DNA of 20,601 nucleotides from JAGLQA01 sp023135565 (lineage in GTDB: Bacteria; Acidobacteriota; Aminicenantia; UBA2199): contig DAOWCY010000126.1 in the NCBI GenBank assembly GCA_030639305.1, forward strand, positions 1-20,601, written 5' to 3'. Both the position numbers and the translations under genes were made by a program. This document shows, one piece after another, positions 13,941 to 20,601 of the stretch (position 1 is the stretch's first letter; the number at the start of each line of letters is the position of its first letter). A model generated the notes under the pieces. That model made no database searches, was not told the DNA's origin, and saw only the letters and a program-made list of their open reading frames with translations.

Positions 13941-15613
13941 AAAAATTAATCCCGGCAATTGTTACCATCTGCTGCCTGACTGTGTGGGCCTATGCCGGCA
14001 GCATTAAATACACGAAACACAACCTGTCCTACGGCAATATTACCGGCGATATCAGGTCCAGCGAAACGTCTATGATCTGTGTCTTCTGCCACACCAGTCA
14101 TATGGGAACCCCCGATACACCGCTGTGGAACCGGGAAGAAGGCAAAGCAGTCTACACCTTGTACGACAGTTCCACCCTCTATTCCGTACCGGGGCAGCCG
14201 GACGGCACTTCTAAGCTGTGCCTGTCCTGCCATGACGGCACTGTGGCTTTAGGCCGGGTTTTGCACCGTAAAAAAGAGTTTGCCATGTTAAAGACCAATA
14301 TGGGCCGTATGCCCCGGGACAGGAGGGCCAACATAGGCAGCGATCTTTCCGACGACCACCCCGTCTCTTTCGACCCGGCCCCGGCAGTGGCCACCTCTCC
14401 CGAATTAGTGCACCCACCGGTTAAGGACACTGTGCGTTACGACAAGAGCGGACTTTTGCAGTGCACCACCTGTCACGATGCCCATAACAACGACATAGGC
14501 CATTTTTTAGTAAAAAGTAACCGCGGCGCCGCGCTGTGTAAAAGCTGCCACGATATCAGCGGTTATAACGGGGTTTCCAGCCACGATATTTCCACTAAAA
14601 CCTGGAACGGGCAAGGCCGGGATCCCTGGCCGCACACCGGTTATTCGACTACGGCGGAGAATTCCTGCATGAACTGTCACCGCACACACGCAGCCAAAGG
14701 GAAAGAGCGTTTACTCAGCGCCGACTTAGAAGAAGAGGTCTGTTTTTCCTGTCACGACGGCAGTGCAGCCAAAGACATCCGCAGTGATTTTTATAAACTC
14801 AGTAAGCATAATGTATTTGCTTCCCAGGGCGTGCATGATCCTACCGAGGACCTTAAAACCGCTCCCAAACACGTAGAGTGTGCCGACTGTCACAATCCCC
14901 ACGCCACCAATAGGATGAGCGCCACTGCTCCCGGTGTGAGCGGGAGTTTACGCAATGTCAGCGGGGTTACGATTTCGGGGAACAAGATAAAACAAGCTGT
15001 CTATGAATATGAAATATGTTTGAAATGTCACGGTGAAGACAAGTATCATGTGGCTTCCCCGGCAGAGCGGATGTTTTCCTCTACCGCCAATATCAGGGCG
15101 GCGTTTCAGCCTACTAATGCCAGTTTCCACCCGGTAGCGGCGCGGGGCAAAAACAGCACCGGTAATTACACTCTTTTACCGGGGTACATGCCCGGTTCCT
15201 CCAGGATCTACTGCAGCGACTGCCACGGCAGCGATTCCAAAAGCAAAGGAGTGCATGGTTCCGCCTATGAATACATCCTGCAAAAACAATACGTTACCGG
15301 CGATTATTCGCATTGGTCCAGGGAAAATTACGCCCTCTGTTATAAATGCCACAATGCCGCCGCGTTATTTAACGAATTTTCCAGTAGTTTCCCGCTGCAT
15401 GAAAAGCATGTAAGGGAGCAGAACACTCCCTGTTCGGTATGTCATGATCCCCACGGCTCGCCGCAGTACATCGGCCTGCTCAATTTCGATGAGAACGTGG
15501 CCTTTCCCAATCTGAGCGGCCAGTTGAAATTTGAAGTTTTCGGCAGCAAAGGGTACTGTTACATGCAGTGTCACGGTCATGACCACGGCCCCGCCGAATA
15601 CAACAGGAGATAA
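13937..15613 (+). CDS. 12-haem cytochrome with N-terminal OmcE-like domain
   Basis: A 558-residue protein with a Sec signal (residues 1-20, ending AYA). It has 11 CXXCH motifs (CVFCH, CLSCH, CTTCH, CKSCH, CMNCH, CFSCH, CADCH, CLKCH, CSDCH, CYKCH, CSVCH) and a terminal CX3CH (CYMQCH). Residues ~21-210 repeat the architecture of the tetrahaem protein at 8573: KHNL, CHTSHMG, PLWN, LCLSCHDGTVAL, DDHPVSFD, LQCTTCHDAHN, ALCKSCH, with haem Cys at 48, 95, 176 and 201, against 39, 90, 169 and 196. The remaining ~350 residues carry eight more motifs of doubled-CXXCH type. GGAGG precedes the ATG, which overlaps the NHL stop by 4 nt. It is probably extracellular and a candidate adaptor between a porin conduit and an OmcE-like filament (inference). 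Confidence 0.88.
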   Translation: MKKLIPAIVTICCLTVWAYAGSIKYTKHNLSYGNITGDIRSSETSMICVFCHTSHMGTPDTPLWNREEGKAVYTLYDSSTLYSVPGQPDGTSKLCLSCHDGTVALGRVLHRKKEFAMLKTNMGRMPRDRRANIGSDLSDDHPVSFDPAPAVATSPELVHPPVKDTVRYDKSGLLQCTTCHDAHNNDIGHFLVKSNRGAALCKSCHDISGYNGVSSHDISTKTWNGQGRDPWPHTGYSTTAENSCMNCHRTHAAKGKERLLSADLEEEVCFSCHDGSAAKDIRSDFYKLSKHNVFASQGVHDPTEDLKTAPKHVECADCHNPHATNRMSATAPGVSGSLRNVSGVTISGNKIKQAVYEYEICLKCHGEDKYHVASPAERMFSSTANIRAAFQPTNASFHPVAARGKNSTGNYTLLPGYMPGSSRIYCSDCHGSDSKSKGVHGSAYEYILQKQYVTGDYSHWSRENYALCYKCHNAAALFNEFSSSFPLHEKHVREQNTPCSVCHDPHGSPQYIGLLNFDENVAFPNLSGQLKFEVFGSKGYCYMQCHGHDHGPAEYNRR

Positions 15614-15699
15614 GCAGCCGGAGGCTGCAAACAAACACACCCCGTCGCTTCGGGGCAAAAAATAAAAAGGCCCCTCAGCGCCACCCCTCTCAAGAGGGG
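15614..15699 (+). repeat. Hairpins and second interspersed repeat, copy 2
   Basis: GCAGCC-GGA-GGCTGC (15614-15628) starts at the base after the 12-haem stop codon. The block 15634-15685 is the opposite-orientation copy of 7795-7846. CCCCTCTCAAGAGGGG (15684-15699) is a palindromic tail absent from copy 1. No T-run follows the first hairpin, so I do not call it a terminator. Confidence 0.75.
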
Positions 15700-15802
15700 A
15701 CTGCGCTGGTCGAACTCTGAAAGGACTGAGTCGCTTCGAGAACTAAACGAATTATTATAGCAGCCAGGGACAAGCGTTTCTGGATATCACAAACGTACAG
15801 CT

Positions 15803-15862
15803 TATCAAAAATTTTGATCAAACTTTTTTAAAAGTTTGGCCCCCGGCAGGGCCGCCGGCGGC
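15803..15862 (-). repeat. REP-like half element, inverted
   Basis: The 20-nt hairpin (15819-15838, AA loop in minus-strand reading) joined to the GC palindrome (15839-15862). The GCGAAGC module is missing. It lies 34 bp before the start codon of the 15-motif cytochrome, so it may form part of that gene's leader. Confidence 0.85.
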
Positions 15863-15896
15863 AAGTGATTTGGTAATAAAAAAAAGGAGATACACA

Positions 15897-17243
15897 TTGC
15901 AATTACGAAGACAGGTAATACTAACGATAATCATCTTAGCCGGGTTATGTATTCCCGGTATGTTGAACGGCGAAGACTGCATGACCACCGAGTGCCATAC
16001 TCAATTCAAAGAGATGAAGCAGCTTCATTTCCCCGCTGACGATAATTGCACCCGCTGCCATGATAAAACCGGCAAACATAAATTCAAGCTGGTAAATCAA
16101 GTAGACGTTTGTTTCGACTGTCACGATGAGAACCGCAAAGGCAAGTACGTGCACAGCGCCATTACCAAACGGGACTGCGTTGGGTGTCACGATCCCCACG
16201 GCGGCCCTATCAAATACTACCTGAAATCCGCCGGCACCACTGCTTTATGCGCTTCCTGCCATGAAAAAGAGGCCACAAAAAAGAAAGTTGTCCACGCCCC
16301 GTTGGAAACCGGCGACTGCGCCGATTGTCACCGTCCCCATGCGGCGGACCACGAATTTTTGTTAAAAAGCCCCAAAGATAAACTCTGTCTTTCCTGTCAC
16401 GGCGAGCCCCCGGCGGAGGCGCCCTCTAAGACCCGGGCAAAAAGGGCCTCTAAAAAAGCTCGCGCCGGTAAAGCAAAATCTTTTATACCATTATCAAAAT
16501 ACAAGCATGTGCACTCCATAGTCGAACAGGGGTGCAGCGAATGCCATGATCCCCACACCACCGATTTTAAGTACCTGCTGCCCACTGAACCGGGCGACAT
16601 ATGCGTCAAATGCCATGAGGATATCGGCGGCAGCGTCCCTGGACTCAAACACGCTGCATTAGAAAGTTATGAAAAATGTATCGCCTGCCATGATCCCCAC
16701 GGTTCCCAGGTGGCCGACAACCTGAAAAAAAAGCTGCCCGAACTGTGTCTATCGGCGTGCCACAACCGCACCCGGGGCAAATCGGACGGCACCCGGCGTA
16801 ATGTGGCCAAAGACCTAACCCTCAACCCTTTCAAACATGCCCCCTTAGAAGAAGGCGAGTGCCTCGATTGTCATGCCCCCCATAACTCCGGTTTTTATAG
16901 GCTTTTCACTTCTGCTTACCCGCCGGGAACCTATGCCGAATATAAACCCGGCGCCTATGAGTTTTGTTTCAACTGCCATGATGAGGAGTTGGTAAAAACG
17001 AAAGCAACCACAACCGCCACCAATTTCCGGGACGGCAGCCAGAATCTCCATTATCTCCATGTGAACCGGAAAAAAGGCCGCACCTGCTTGATGTGCCACG
17101 AGGGACACAGCGGGAAATTGGAAAAAATGCTCCGGCAAACCGTGCCTTTCGGTACGTGGAGCCTGCCTATCGGTTTTACAAGAACTCCTACCGGCGGCAC
17201 TTGCTCCCCGGGCTGCCACAAGCCTTTCGATTACAAACATTAG
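15897..17243 (+). CDS. Multihaem cytochrome with 15 haem motifs
   Basis: A 448-residue protein that starts with TTG at 15897: AAGGAGA lies 6 nt upstream and a clean Sec signal follows (VILTIIILAGLCIPGML). An earlier TTG at 15870 would place that Shine-Dalgarno inside the gene. It has 12 CXXCH motifs (CTRCH, CFDCH, CVGCH, CASCH, CADCH, CLSCH, CSECH, CVKCH, CIACH, CLDCH, CFNCH, CLMCH) plus CMTTECH (CX4CH) near the N-terminus, CLSACH and CSPGCH (CX3CH). CHDPHG and CHRPHA pairs are of doubled-CXXCH type. A very basic linker (TRAKRASKKARAGKAK) splits the haem array after the sixth CXXCH. No lipobox, so it is periplasmic or inserted into the barrel, analogous in role to MtrA-type decahaems (inference, no homology claimed). 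It lies 283 bp after the 12-haem gene. Confidence 0.88.
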   Translation: MQLRRQVILTIIILAGLCIPGMLNGEDCMTTECHTQFKEMKQLHFPADDNCTRCHDKTGKHKFKLVNQVDVCFDCHDENRKGKYVHSAITKRDCVGCHDPHGGPIKYYLKSAGTTALCASCHEKEATKKKVVHAPLETGDCADCHRPHAADHEFLLKSPKDKLCLSCHGEPPAEAPSKTRAKRASKKARAGKAKSFIPLSKYKHVHSIVEQGCSECHDPHTTDFKYLLPTEPGDICVKCHEDIGGSVPGLKHAALESYEKCIACHDPHGSQVADNLKKKLPELCLSACHNRTRGKSDGTRRNVAKDLTLNPFKHAPLEEGECLDCHAPHNSGFYRLFTSAYPPGTYAEYKPGAYEFCFNCHDEELVKTKATTTATNFRDGSQNLHYLHVNRKKGRTCLMCHEGHSGKLEKMLRQTVPFGTWSLPIGFTRTPTGGTCSPGCHKPFDYKH

Positions 17244-17251
17244 GGGCCGGT

Positions 17252-17443
17252 TTTTGCCTCCGGCGGCCAAAACCCTTTTGTAAAAGGGTTCTGGACTCCC
17301 AAAACTTTTCATGAGCGGTACGTTTTTCTACACTATAGACGATCTGAATCGGCTCCTGCCGCGAAGCGGCTATACCCTGCCCACGTGGCGGGCTGCCGCA
17401 CCCTCTGAACTCCCAAAACTTCTGATGAACGATTCGCTTCATC
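17252..17443 (+). repeat. Diverged REP-like element
   Basis: The 347-bp gap between convergent genes (17244-17590) holds a variant element: GCCTCCGGCGGCC (17256-17268), hairpin AACCCTTTT-GT-AAAAGGGTT (17271-17290), mini-hairpin GCCGC-GAA-GCGGC (17358-17370), and an imperfect CCCACGTGGCGGG. A block reading CTG(G/A)ACTCCCAAAACTT occurs twice (17291 and 17405). GATGAA...TTCATC forms a stem at 17424-17443. No gene is supported here. Confidence 0.75.
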
Positions 17444-17542
17444 AAAAATTTTATATGCTTTTCCCCAGGTTGCTATGGATGTTTCGTGAGATTGGTGAGA
17501 TATGCGGATTAGCGGCCTGAAGAAAACATAAAAAGTACCGCA

Positions 17543-17564
17543 GGGGCGCAAAATCTTGCGCCCC
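17543..17564 (-). terminator. Hairpin downstream of the M3 peptidase gene
   Basis: GGGGCGCAA-AATC-TTGCGCCCC is a perfect 9-bp stem, 27 bp beyond the minus-strand stop. On that strand TGCGGTAC precedes the T5 run, so terminator function is plausible but not classical. It may equally be a member of a dispersed GGGGCGCAA repeat family; a weaker relative is at 20391-20410. Confidence 0.45.
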
Positions 17565-17590
17565 CACCATAACTCGAATTATCTTAAAAT

Positions 17591-19789
17591 CTACTTCGTG
17601 ATACCGAACCGTCTCTTTAATAAAGGCTCGATCCTGGGTTCCCTACCTCTAAAGCGTTTATAAAGAGTCATGGGATCATCGGTGCCACCTTTTGAAAGGA
17701 TCTGCTCGCGGAAGGCTTTCGCTGTTTTTTGATCGAATATCCTACCGCTCCCTTTAAAGGCTTGAAAAGCATCTGCATCCAGCACCTCAGCCCAAACATA
17801 ACTATAGTAACCGGCGGAATAATAACCGGAGCTGAAAATATGAGCGAAATATGTACTCCTGTATCTCGATATTATCTCGGGCATTAGGCCGATCTTATTT
17901 AAGGCAGCGGTCTCGAACTCGAGGACATCCAGGTCCCCGATTTTGGTCAAGGTGTGCCAGTCCATATCTAAGAAAGATGCAGCCAGGTATTCCACGGTTT
18001 CAAAACCCTGGTTGAAAAGTTTACTTTTTTGGATTTTATTGATTAGGTGCTGGGGAATTATTTCACCTGTTTTGTAATGTTTAGCGTATACTTTTAATAC
18101 TTCCGGTTCGAAAACCCAGTTTTCCATAATTTGTGAAGGCAGCTCTACGAAATCGATGGCTACGTCGGAACCGGACAACTCTTCATACACACAATCGGAA
18201 AGCAAACCGTGAAGCGCATGCCCGAATTCATGGAATAAGGTTTCCACTTCATCGGCGCTTAATAACGCCGGGATGTCACCGGCCGGTTTGGAAAAATTAC
18301 CGTTATTGGTTATCACCGGGTATATCTTTTTGCCGTCCCGGGCAGACTGCTTGCGCAGGGCGTTCATCCAGGCGCCGCCCCTTTTGCTGGACCGGGGAAA
18401 ATAATCGGTATAAAGAATACCTACATGAGAGCCGTCGGCTTCCTGGACTTCGAAGGTTTTTACATCTTCATGGTACTTCGGTAAATCGGTTCTCTCGATG
18501 AACTTGAGGCCGTAAAGCTTGTTGGCCACATAAAAAGCGCCGTCCCTGACATTTTCTAATTTAAAATAGGGTCTTAAAATTTTATCATCTAAGGCGTATT
18601 TCGCTTTTTTAACCTTTTCCGCATAATACCACCAATCCCAGGATTCGAGCTTAAAATCACCGCCTTTTTTTTTTATCATTTCCTGGAGGTCTTTGGCCTC
18701 TTTTTGGGCCATACGCAGGGCAGGCGCCCACAATTTCTTAAGCAGGTCATACACATTTTCAGGTTTTTTGGCCATATTCTCTTCCAGCACAAATTCGGCA
18801 TGGCTGGCATGGCCCATTAAATTGGCTCTTCCTAACCGCAGGGCGGCGATTTTGGATAGAATGACCTTGTTGTCCAATTCATTATTATTGTTGCCGCGGT
18901 TGATATAACCTTTGTAGAGTTTTTCCCTTAGTTCCCGTTTGTCGGAAAACTGCAGGAAAGGAAGCATACTGGGTTTATGCAGCGTAAAGACCCATTTGCC
19001 CTTAAGACCGGCTTCTTCAGCGGCTTCGACTGCACCCTGAACCACCGCTGGCGGCAGGCCGCTCAGGTCCTCTTTCTTCTCGATAACCATTTTGAAAGTA
19101 TTGTTCTCTTTCAAAATATTCTCGCCGAACTTAAGCGAAAGGAGAGATAGTTCTTTATTGATTGCTCTTAGTTTCTCTTTTTGTTCCGCGGTTAAGTTCG
19201 CGCCGCCCCGGACGAAATTTTTGTAATACTCTTCCAGGATTTTGTTTTGTTCGGTAGTGAGGTTCAGCTTATCTTTCTGCTGATAAACGGATTTGATCCT
19301 GATGAAAAGTTTTTCATTCAACCTGATATCGTCGCGGTGCTTCGCCAGCATGGGGGCCACTTCTTTTGCTATTTTTTGTTTCGTTTCGTTAGTGTGGGCC
19401 CCCTTCAGGGCGTAGAAAACATTGCTCACTTCGGTCAACAAACCGCCGCTGCTATCTAAGGCCGCCGCGGTATTTTCAAAAGTGGGGGTTTCCTTACGGT
19501 TGACGATGTCCTCGATCTCCTTTTGCTGCTGTTTTATCCCTTCTTTAAAAGCGGGCAGGAAGTGCTCATCTTTTAACTTATCGAAAGGAGGAACTTTAAA
19601 AGGAGTGTCGAACTCGCTTAAGAGCGGGTTAGGGGCTGCTGCCGCGGTATCGGACACTGTCGCCGTTTCTTTTGCTTCCTCTTTTGTTTCTTCTTTGTCA
19701 GCGGTTTTAGAACAAGAACCGACCGCCATCACCAAACAACACACACATACCAGACATAAAATTATTTTGGGTCGTTTTTTTAGTTTCAT
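17591..19789 (-). CDS. dcp: Dcp-type M3 peptidyl-dipeptidase lipoprotein
   Basis: A 732-residue zinc metallopeptidase. The M3 signature is clear: HEFGH at His520-His524 with the third ligand Glu549 in FVELPSQ, the same 25-residue spacing as in E. coli Dcp. The C-terminal block SSGYYSAGYYSYVWAEVLDAD and GGTDDPMTLYKRFRGREP in pieces is typical of Dcp. Dcp removes dipeptides from the C-terminus of short peptides, here for peptide nutrition. Unlike cytosolic Dcp it has a signal and lipobox (VGSC, Cys26) and a low-complexity Glu/Thr/Ala linker (residues ~30-55), so it acts at the envelope. Residues ~60-730 have the usual length for the family. The gene is alone, convergent to the cytochrome cluster, and has a leaderless-type promoter, with no Shine-Dalgarno before the ATG. 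Confidence 0.93.
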   Translation of the reverse strand: MKLKKRPKIILCLVCVCCLVMAVGSCSKTADKEETKEEAKETATVSDTAAAAPNPLLSEFDTPFKVPPFDKLKDEHFLPAFKEGIKQQQKEIEDIVNRKETPTFENTAAALDSSGGLLTEVSNVFYALKGAHTNETKQKIAKEVAPMLAKHRDDIRLNEKLFIRIKSVYQQKDKLNLTTEQNKILEEYYKNFVRGGANLTAEQKEKLRAINKELSLLSLKFGENILKENNTFKMVIEKKEDLSGLPPAVVQGAVEAAEEAGLKGKWVFTLHKPSMLPFLQFSDKRELREKLYKGYINRGNNNNELDNKVILSKIAALRLGRANLMGHASHAEFVLEENMAKKPENVYDLLKKLWAPALRMAQKEAKDLQEMIKKKGGDFKLESWDWWYYAEKVKKAKYALDDKILRPYFKLENVRDGAFYVANKLYGLKFIERTDLPKYHEDVKTFEVQEADGSHVGILYTDYFPRSSKRGGAWMNALRKQSARDGKKIYPVITNNGNFSKPAGDIPALLSADEVETLFHEFGHALHGLLSDCVYEELSGSDVAIDFVELPSQIMENWVFEPEVLKVYAKHYKTGEIIPQHLINKIQKSKLFNQGFETVEYLAASFLDMDWHTLTKIGDLDVLEFETAALNKIGLMPEIISRYRSTYFAHIFSSGYYSAGYYSYVWAEVLDADAFQAFKGSGRIFDQKTAKAFREQILSKGGTDDPMTLYKRFRGREPRIEPLLKRRFGITK

Positions 19790-19794
19790 AAGTA

Positions 19795-19823
19795 ATTATA
19801 TATAAAAAACGAATAGATTTCAA
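19795..19823 (-). promoter_or_regulatory. Promoter of the M3 peptidase gene, leaderless
   Basis: TTGAAA (19823-19818), 17-nt spacer, perfect TATAAT (19800-19795). Five nucleotides (TACTT) separate the -10 box from the ATG at 19789, the same geometry as at 9334. Confidence 0.8.
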
Positions 19824-19832
19824 GAGGCGCCG

Positions 19833-19856
19833 TCGTAACTGTTCAGTTTTGGAAAA
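19833..19856 (-). promoter_or_regulatory. Conserved upstream element, second copy
   Basis: On the minus strand: TTTTTCC-AAAACTGAACAGTTACGA. It ends 9 nt before the -35 box, exactly as the copy at 4950-4976 does, while the 9-nt spacers differ completely (CGGCGCCTC against TTTCTTTTC). Confidence 0.6.
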
Positions 19857-19878
19857 AGAAAAATTCAAAGCTTTTGTC

Positions 19879-19888
19879 GGGGGGGGGG
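19879..19888 (+). repeat. Homopolymeric G10 tract
   Basis: Ten consecutive G about 55 bp upstream of the M3 peptidase -35 box and 15-30 bp from the next REP-like element. Such tracts are prone to slippage. Confidence 0.85.
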
Positions 19889-19902
19889 CTTCTCGCTTAT
19901 TT

Positions 19903-19962
19903 AAACAAAAGTTTTGTTCAAACTTTTTCAAAAGTTTGGCCCCCGGCAGGGCCGCCGGAGGC
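19903..19962 (-). repeat. REP-like half element, inverted
   Basis: ACAAAAGTTTTGT (19905-19917), the 20-nt hairpin (19919-19938) and the GC palindrome (19939-19962), in minus orientation. As at 15803, the GCGAAGC module is absent. Confidence 0.85.
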
Positions 19963-20050
19963 AAGCCCGTTTTAAACTGTCGGGGACGGTACTTTGAAAT
20001 TTGTATTTTTTAGGAGACCGGCAAGGAGCTTTAGGGGACAGGCCAGAAAA

Positions 20051-20188
20051 ATTTCCGGCAGGGTGACCATCGGCAAAGGTGCGGTGATCGGTGGTAATGT
20101 CTGGATTACCGCCGATGTGGCGCCCGGTTCGCGGGTTTTGCAGCAGCCGCCGGGCAGGAGGTCTTTTGAGAACGGGGCGGGGATTTAG
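20051..20188 (+). pseudogene. C-terminal remnant of serine O-acetyltransferase
   Basis: The frame encodes SGRVTIGKGAVIGGNVWITA then DVAPGSRVLQQPP and FENGAGI before a TAG stop. TIG-x-G-x-VIGGNVWIT-x-x-V-PGS is the end of the left-handed hexapeptide-repeat domain of EpsC/CysE-type serine acetyltransferases. The catalytic N-terminal region is absent: the sequence upstream runs into non-family residues and then the REP-like element. A truncated relic is the simplest reading. The surrounding gap 19824-20601 has no other supported gene. Confidence 0.6.
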
Positions 20189-20217
20189 CCATTTCGCCTA
20201 CAATGAAATTACTATAG

Positions 20218-20298
20218 CCACAGAGCACACAGAGGGCACAGAGAAAAAGCAAAAGCATAAACCACGAAGCACGCGAAGGGCACGAAGGAAAAAGCAAA
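20218..20298 (+). repeat. Two diverged copies of a CACAGAG-type repeat
   Basis: Copy A (20218-20253) begins CCACAGAGCACACAGAGGGC and ends in AAAAAGCAAA; copy B (20262-20298) begins CCACGAAGCACGCGAAGGGC and ends the same way. Each copy is itself built of three short units (CACAGAG or CACGAAG). Similar repeats are seen in many environmental bacteria. Confidence 0.75.
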
Positions 20299-20390
20299 AA
20301 ATAAAAAAGAAACGATTTTTTAGCCTGTCCATAACCCGGGCAAGCCGGGACCAAAAAGGGTACGGCGGCTTACAACCATCCATACCTGTA

Positions 20391-20410
20391 GGGGCCGCAT
20401 ACATGCGCCC
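20391..20410. repeat. Imperfect hairpin of the GGGGCGCAA type
   Basis: GGGGCCGCAT-ACATGCGCCC pairs GGGC-CGCAT with ATGCG-CCC. It resembles the hairpin at 17543-17564 in its GGGGCGCA arms. Confidence 0.4.
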
Positions 20411-20469
20411 TAAGGATACGAGGCGAATAAAACGATACGTCCGAAAACGGGACGCACATGTGCTATAGC

Positions 20470-20512
20470 GCTCAGATAAAGTAACCCGTTTTTGCTCAGA
20501 TAAAGTAATCCG
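20470..20512 (+). repeat. 19-bp direct repeat
   Basis: GCTCAGATAAAGTAACCCG (20470-20488) and GCTCAGATAAAGTAATCCG (20494-20512) differ at one base and are set 24 bp apart. Repeated subterminal sites like these are seen at the ends of some transposons, for example IS21-type elements, but no transposase is in the window. Confidence 0.7.
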
Positions 20513-20601
20513 CCCAATCTACATATCAAATACCCCTTAAAAAAGCTTAGGGCACTCTTTTTCTTTTCCAAGTAGCAGAAATGGTGGTATCATTTAAGTG
20601 A

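Noticed and set aside
15870..15896. N-terminal extension of the 15-motif cytochrome from TTG 15870
   Set aside because: A good Shine-Dalgarno (AAGGAGA) lies within it, 6 nt before TTG 15897, where the signal peptide begins.
11038..17243. Direct MtrCAB homology
   Set aside because: The parts are analogous, but I see no MtrA, MtrB or MtrC sequence signature; only the functional analogy is kept.
1..20601. tRNA or rRNA genes
   Set aside because: No cloverleaf with a TTCGA-type T-loop or rRNA core sequence was recognised on either strand by eye.

Overview
The window reads as a piece of a Gram-negative, anaerobic, electron-transferring bacterium. Sec signal peptides, lipoproteins, an outer-membrane beta-barrel and about 45 covalent haem-attachment motifs occur in 20.6 kb (41 CXXCH plus four longer variants). 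Promoters fit the TTGACA/TATAAT consensus. The mix of doubled-CXXCH cytochromes, NHL propellers, a CRTAC1-type protein, an HzsA-like protein and many intergenic palindromes would suit Candidatus Aminicenantes or a related Acidobacteriota-like lineage. That placement is inference; there is no marker gene here.

Left part, minus strand (395-4905): a probable three-gene operon read from a consensus promoter at 4912-4940. It encodes a triple RidA-like, chorismatase-family protein, an HzsA-like beta-propeller with one haem motif, and a CRTAC1-type FG-GAP/ASPIC protein. A second minus-strand group (5299-7598) encodes an octahaem cytochrome, an NrfJ-related OB-fold protein and a membrane-anchored TPR protein.

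Middle part, plus strand (8452-17243): the most interesting region. A strong promoter drives a tetrahaem cytochrome resembling the OmcE family, which polymerises into extracellular cytochrome nanowires; an intrinsic terminator follows. A separate promoter then drives a tightly overlapping cluster: NHL lipoprotein, pentahaem lipoprotein, outer-membrane beta-barrel, second NHL propeller, and a 12-haem cytochrome whose N-terminal third is itself an OmcE-like domain. A 15-motif cytochrome follows after a repeat-bearing gap. Together this looks like a nanowire subunit plus a trans-outer-membrane porin-cytochrome conduit, with the 12-haem protein a candidate adaptor between conduit and filament.

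Right part: a Dcp-type M3 metallopeptidase lipoprotein on the minus strand (17591-19789), then a decayed, gene-poor end with a serine acetyltransferase fragment and several short repeats.

Two sequence-level patterns run through the window. First, composite palindromic (REP-like) elements occur at seven or more places, with covarying hairpins and a conserved GCGAAGC mini-hairpin; a fragment lies in frame inside the HzsA-like gene. Second, three promoters place the -10 box only 5-6 nt before the ATG, predicting leaderless mRNAs, and two of these share an upstream element exactly 9 nt before the -35 box.
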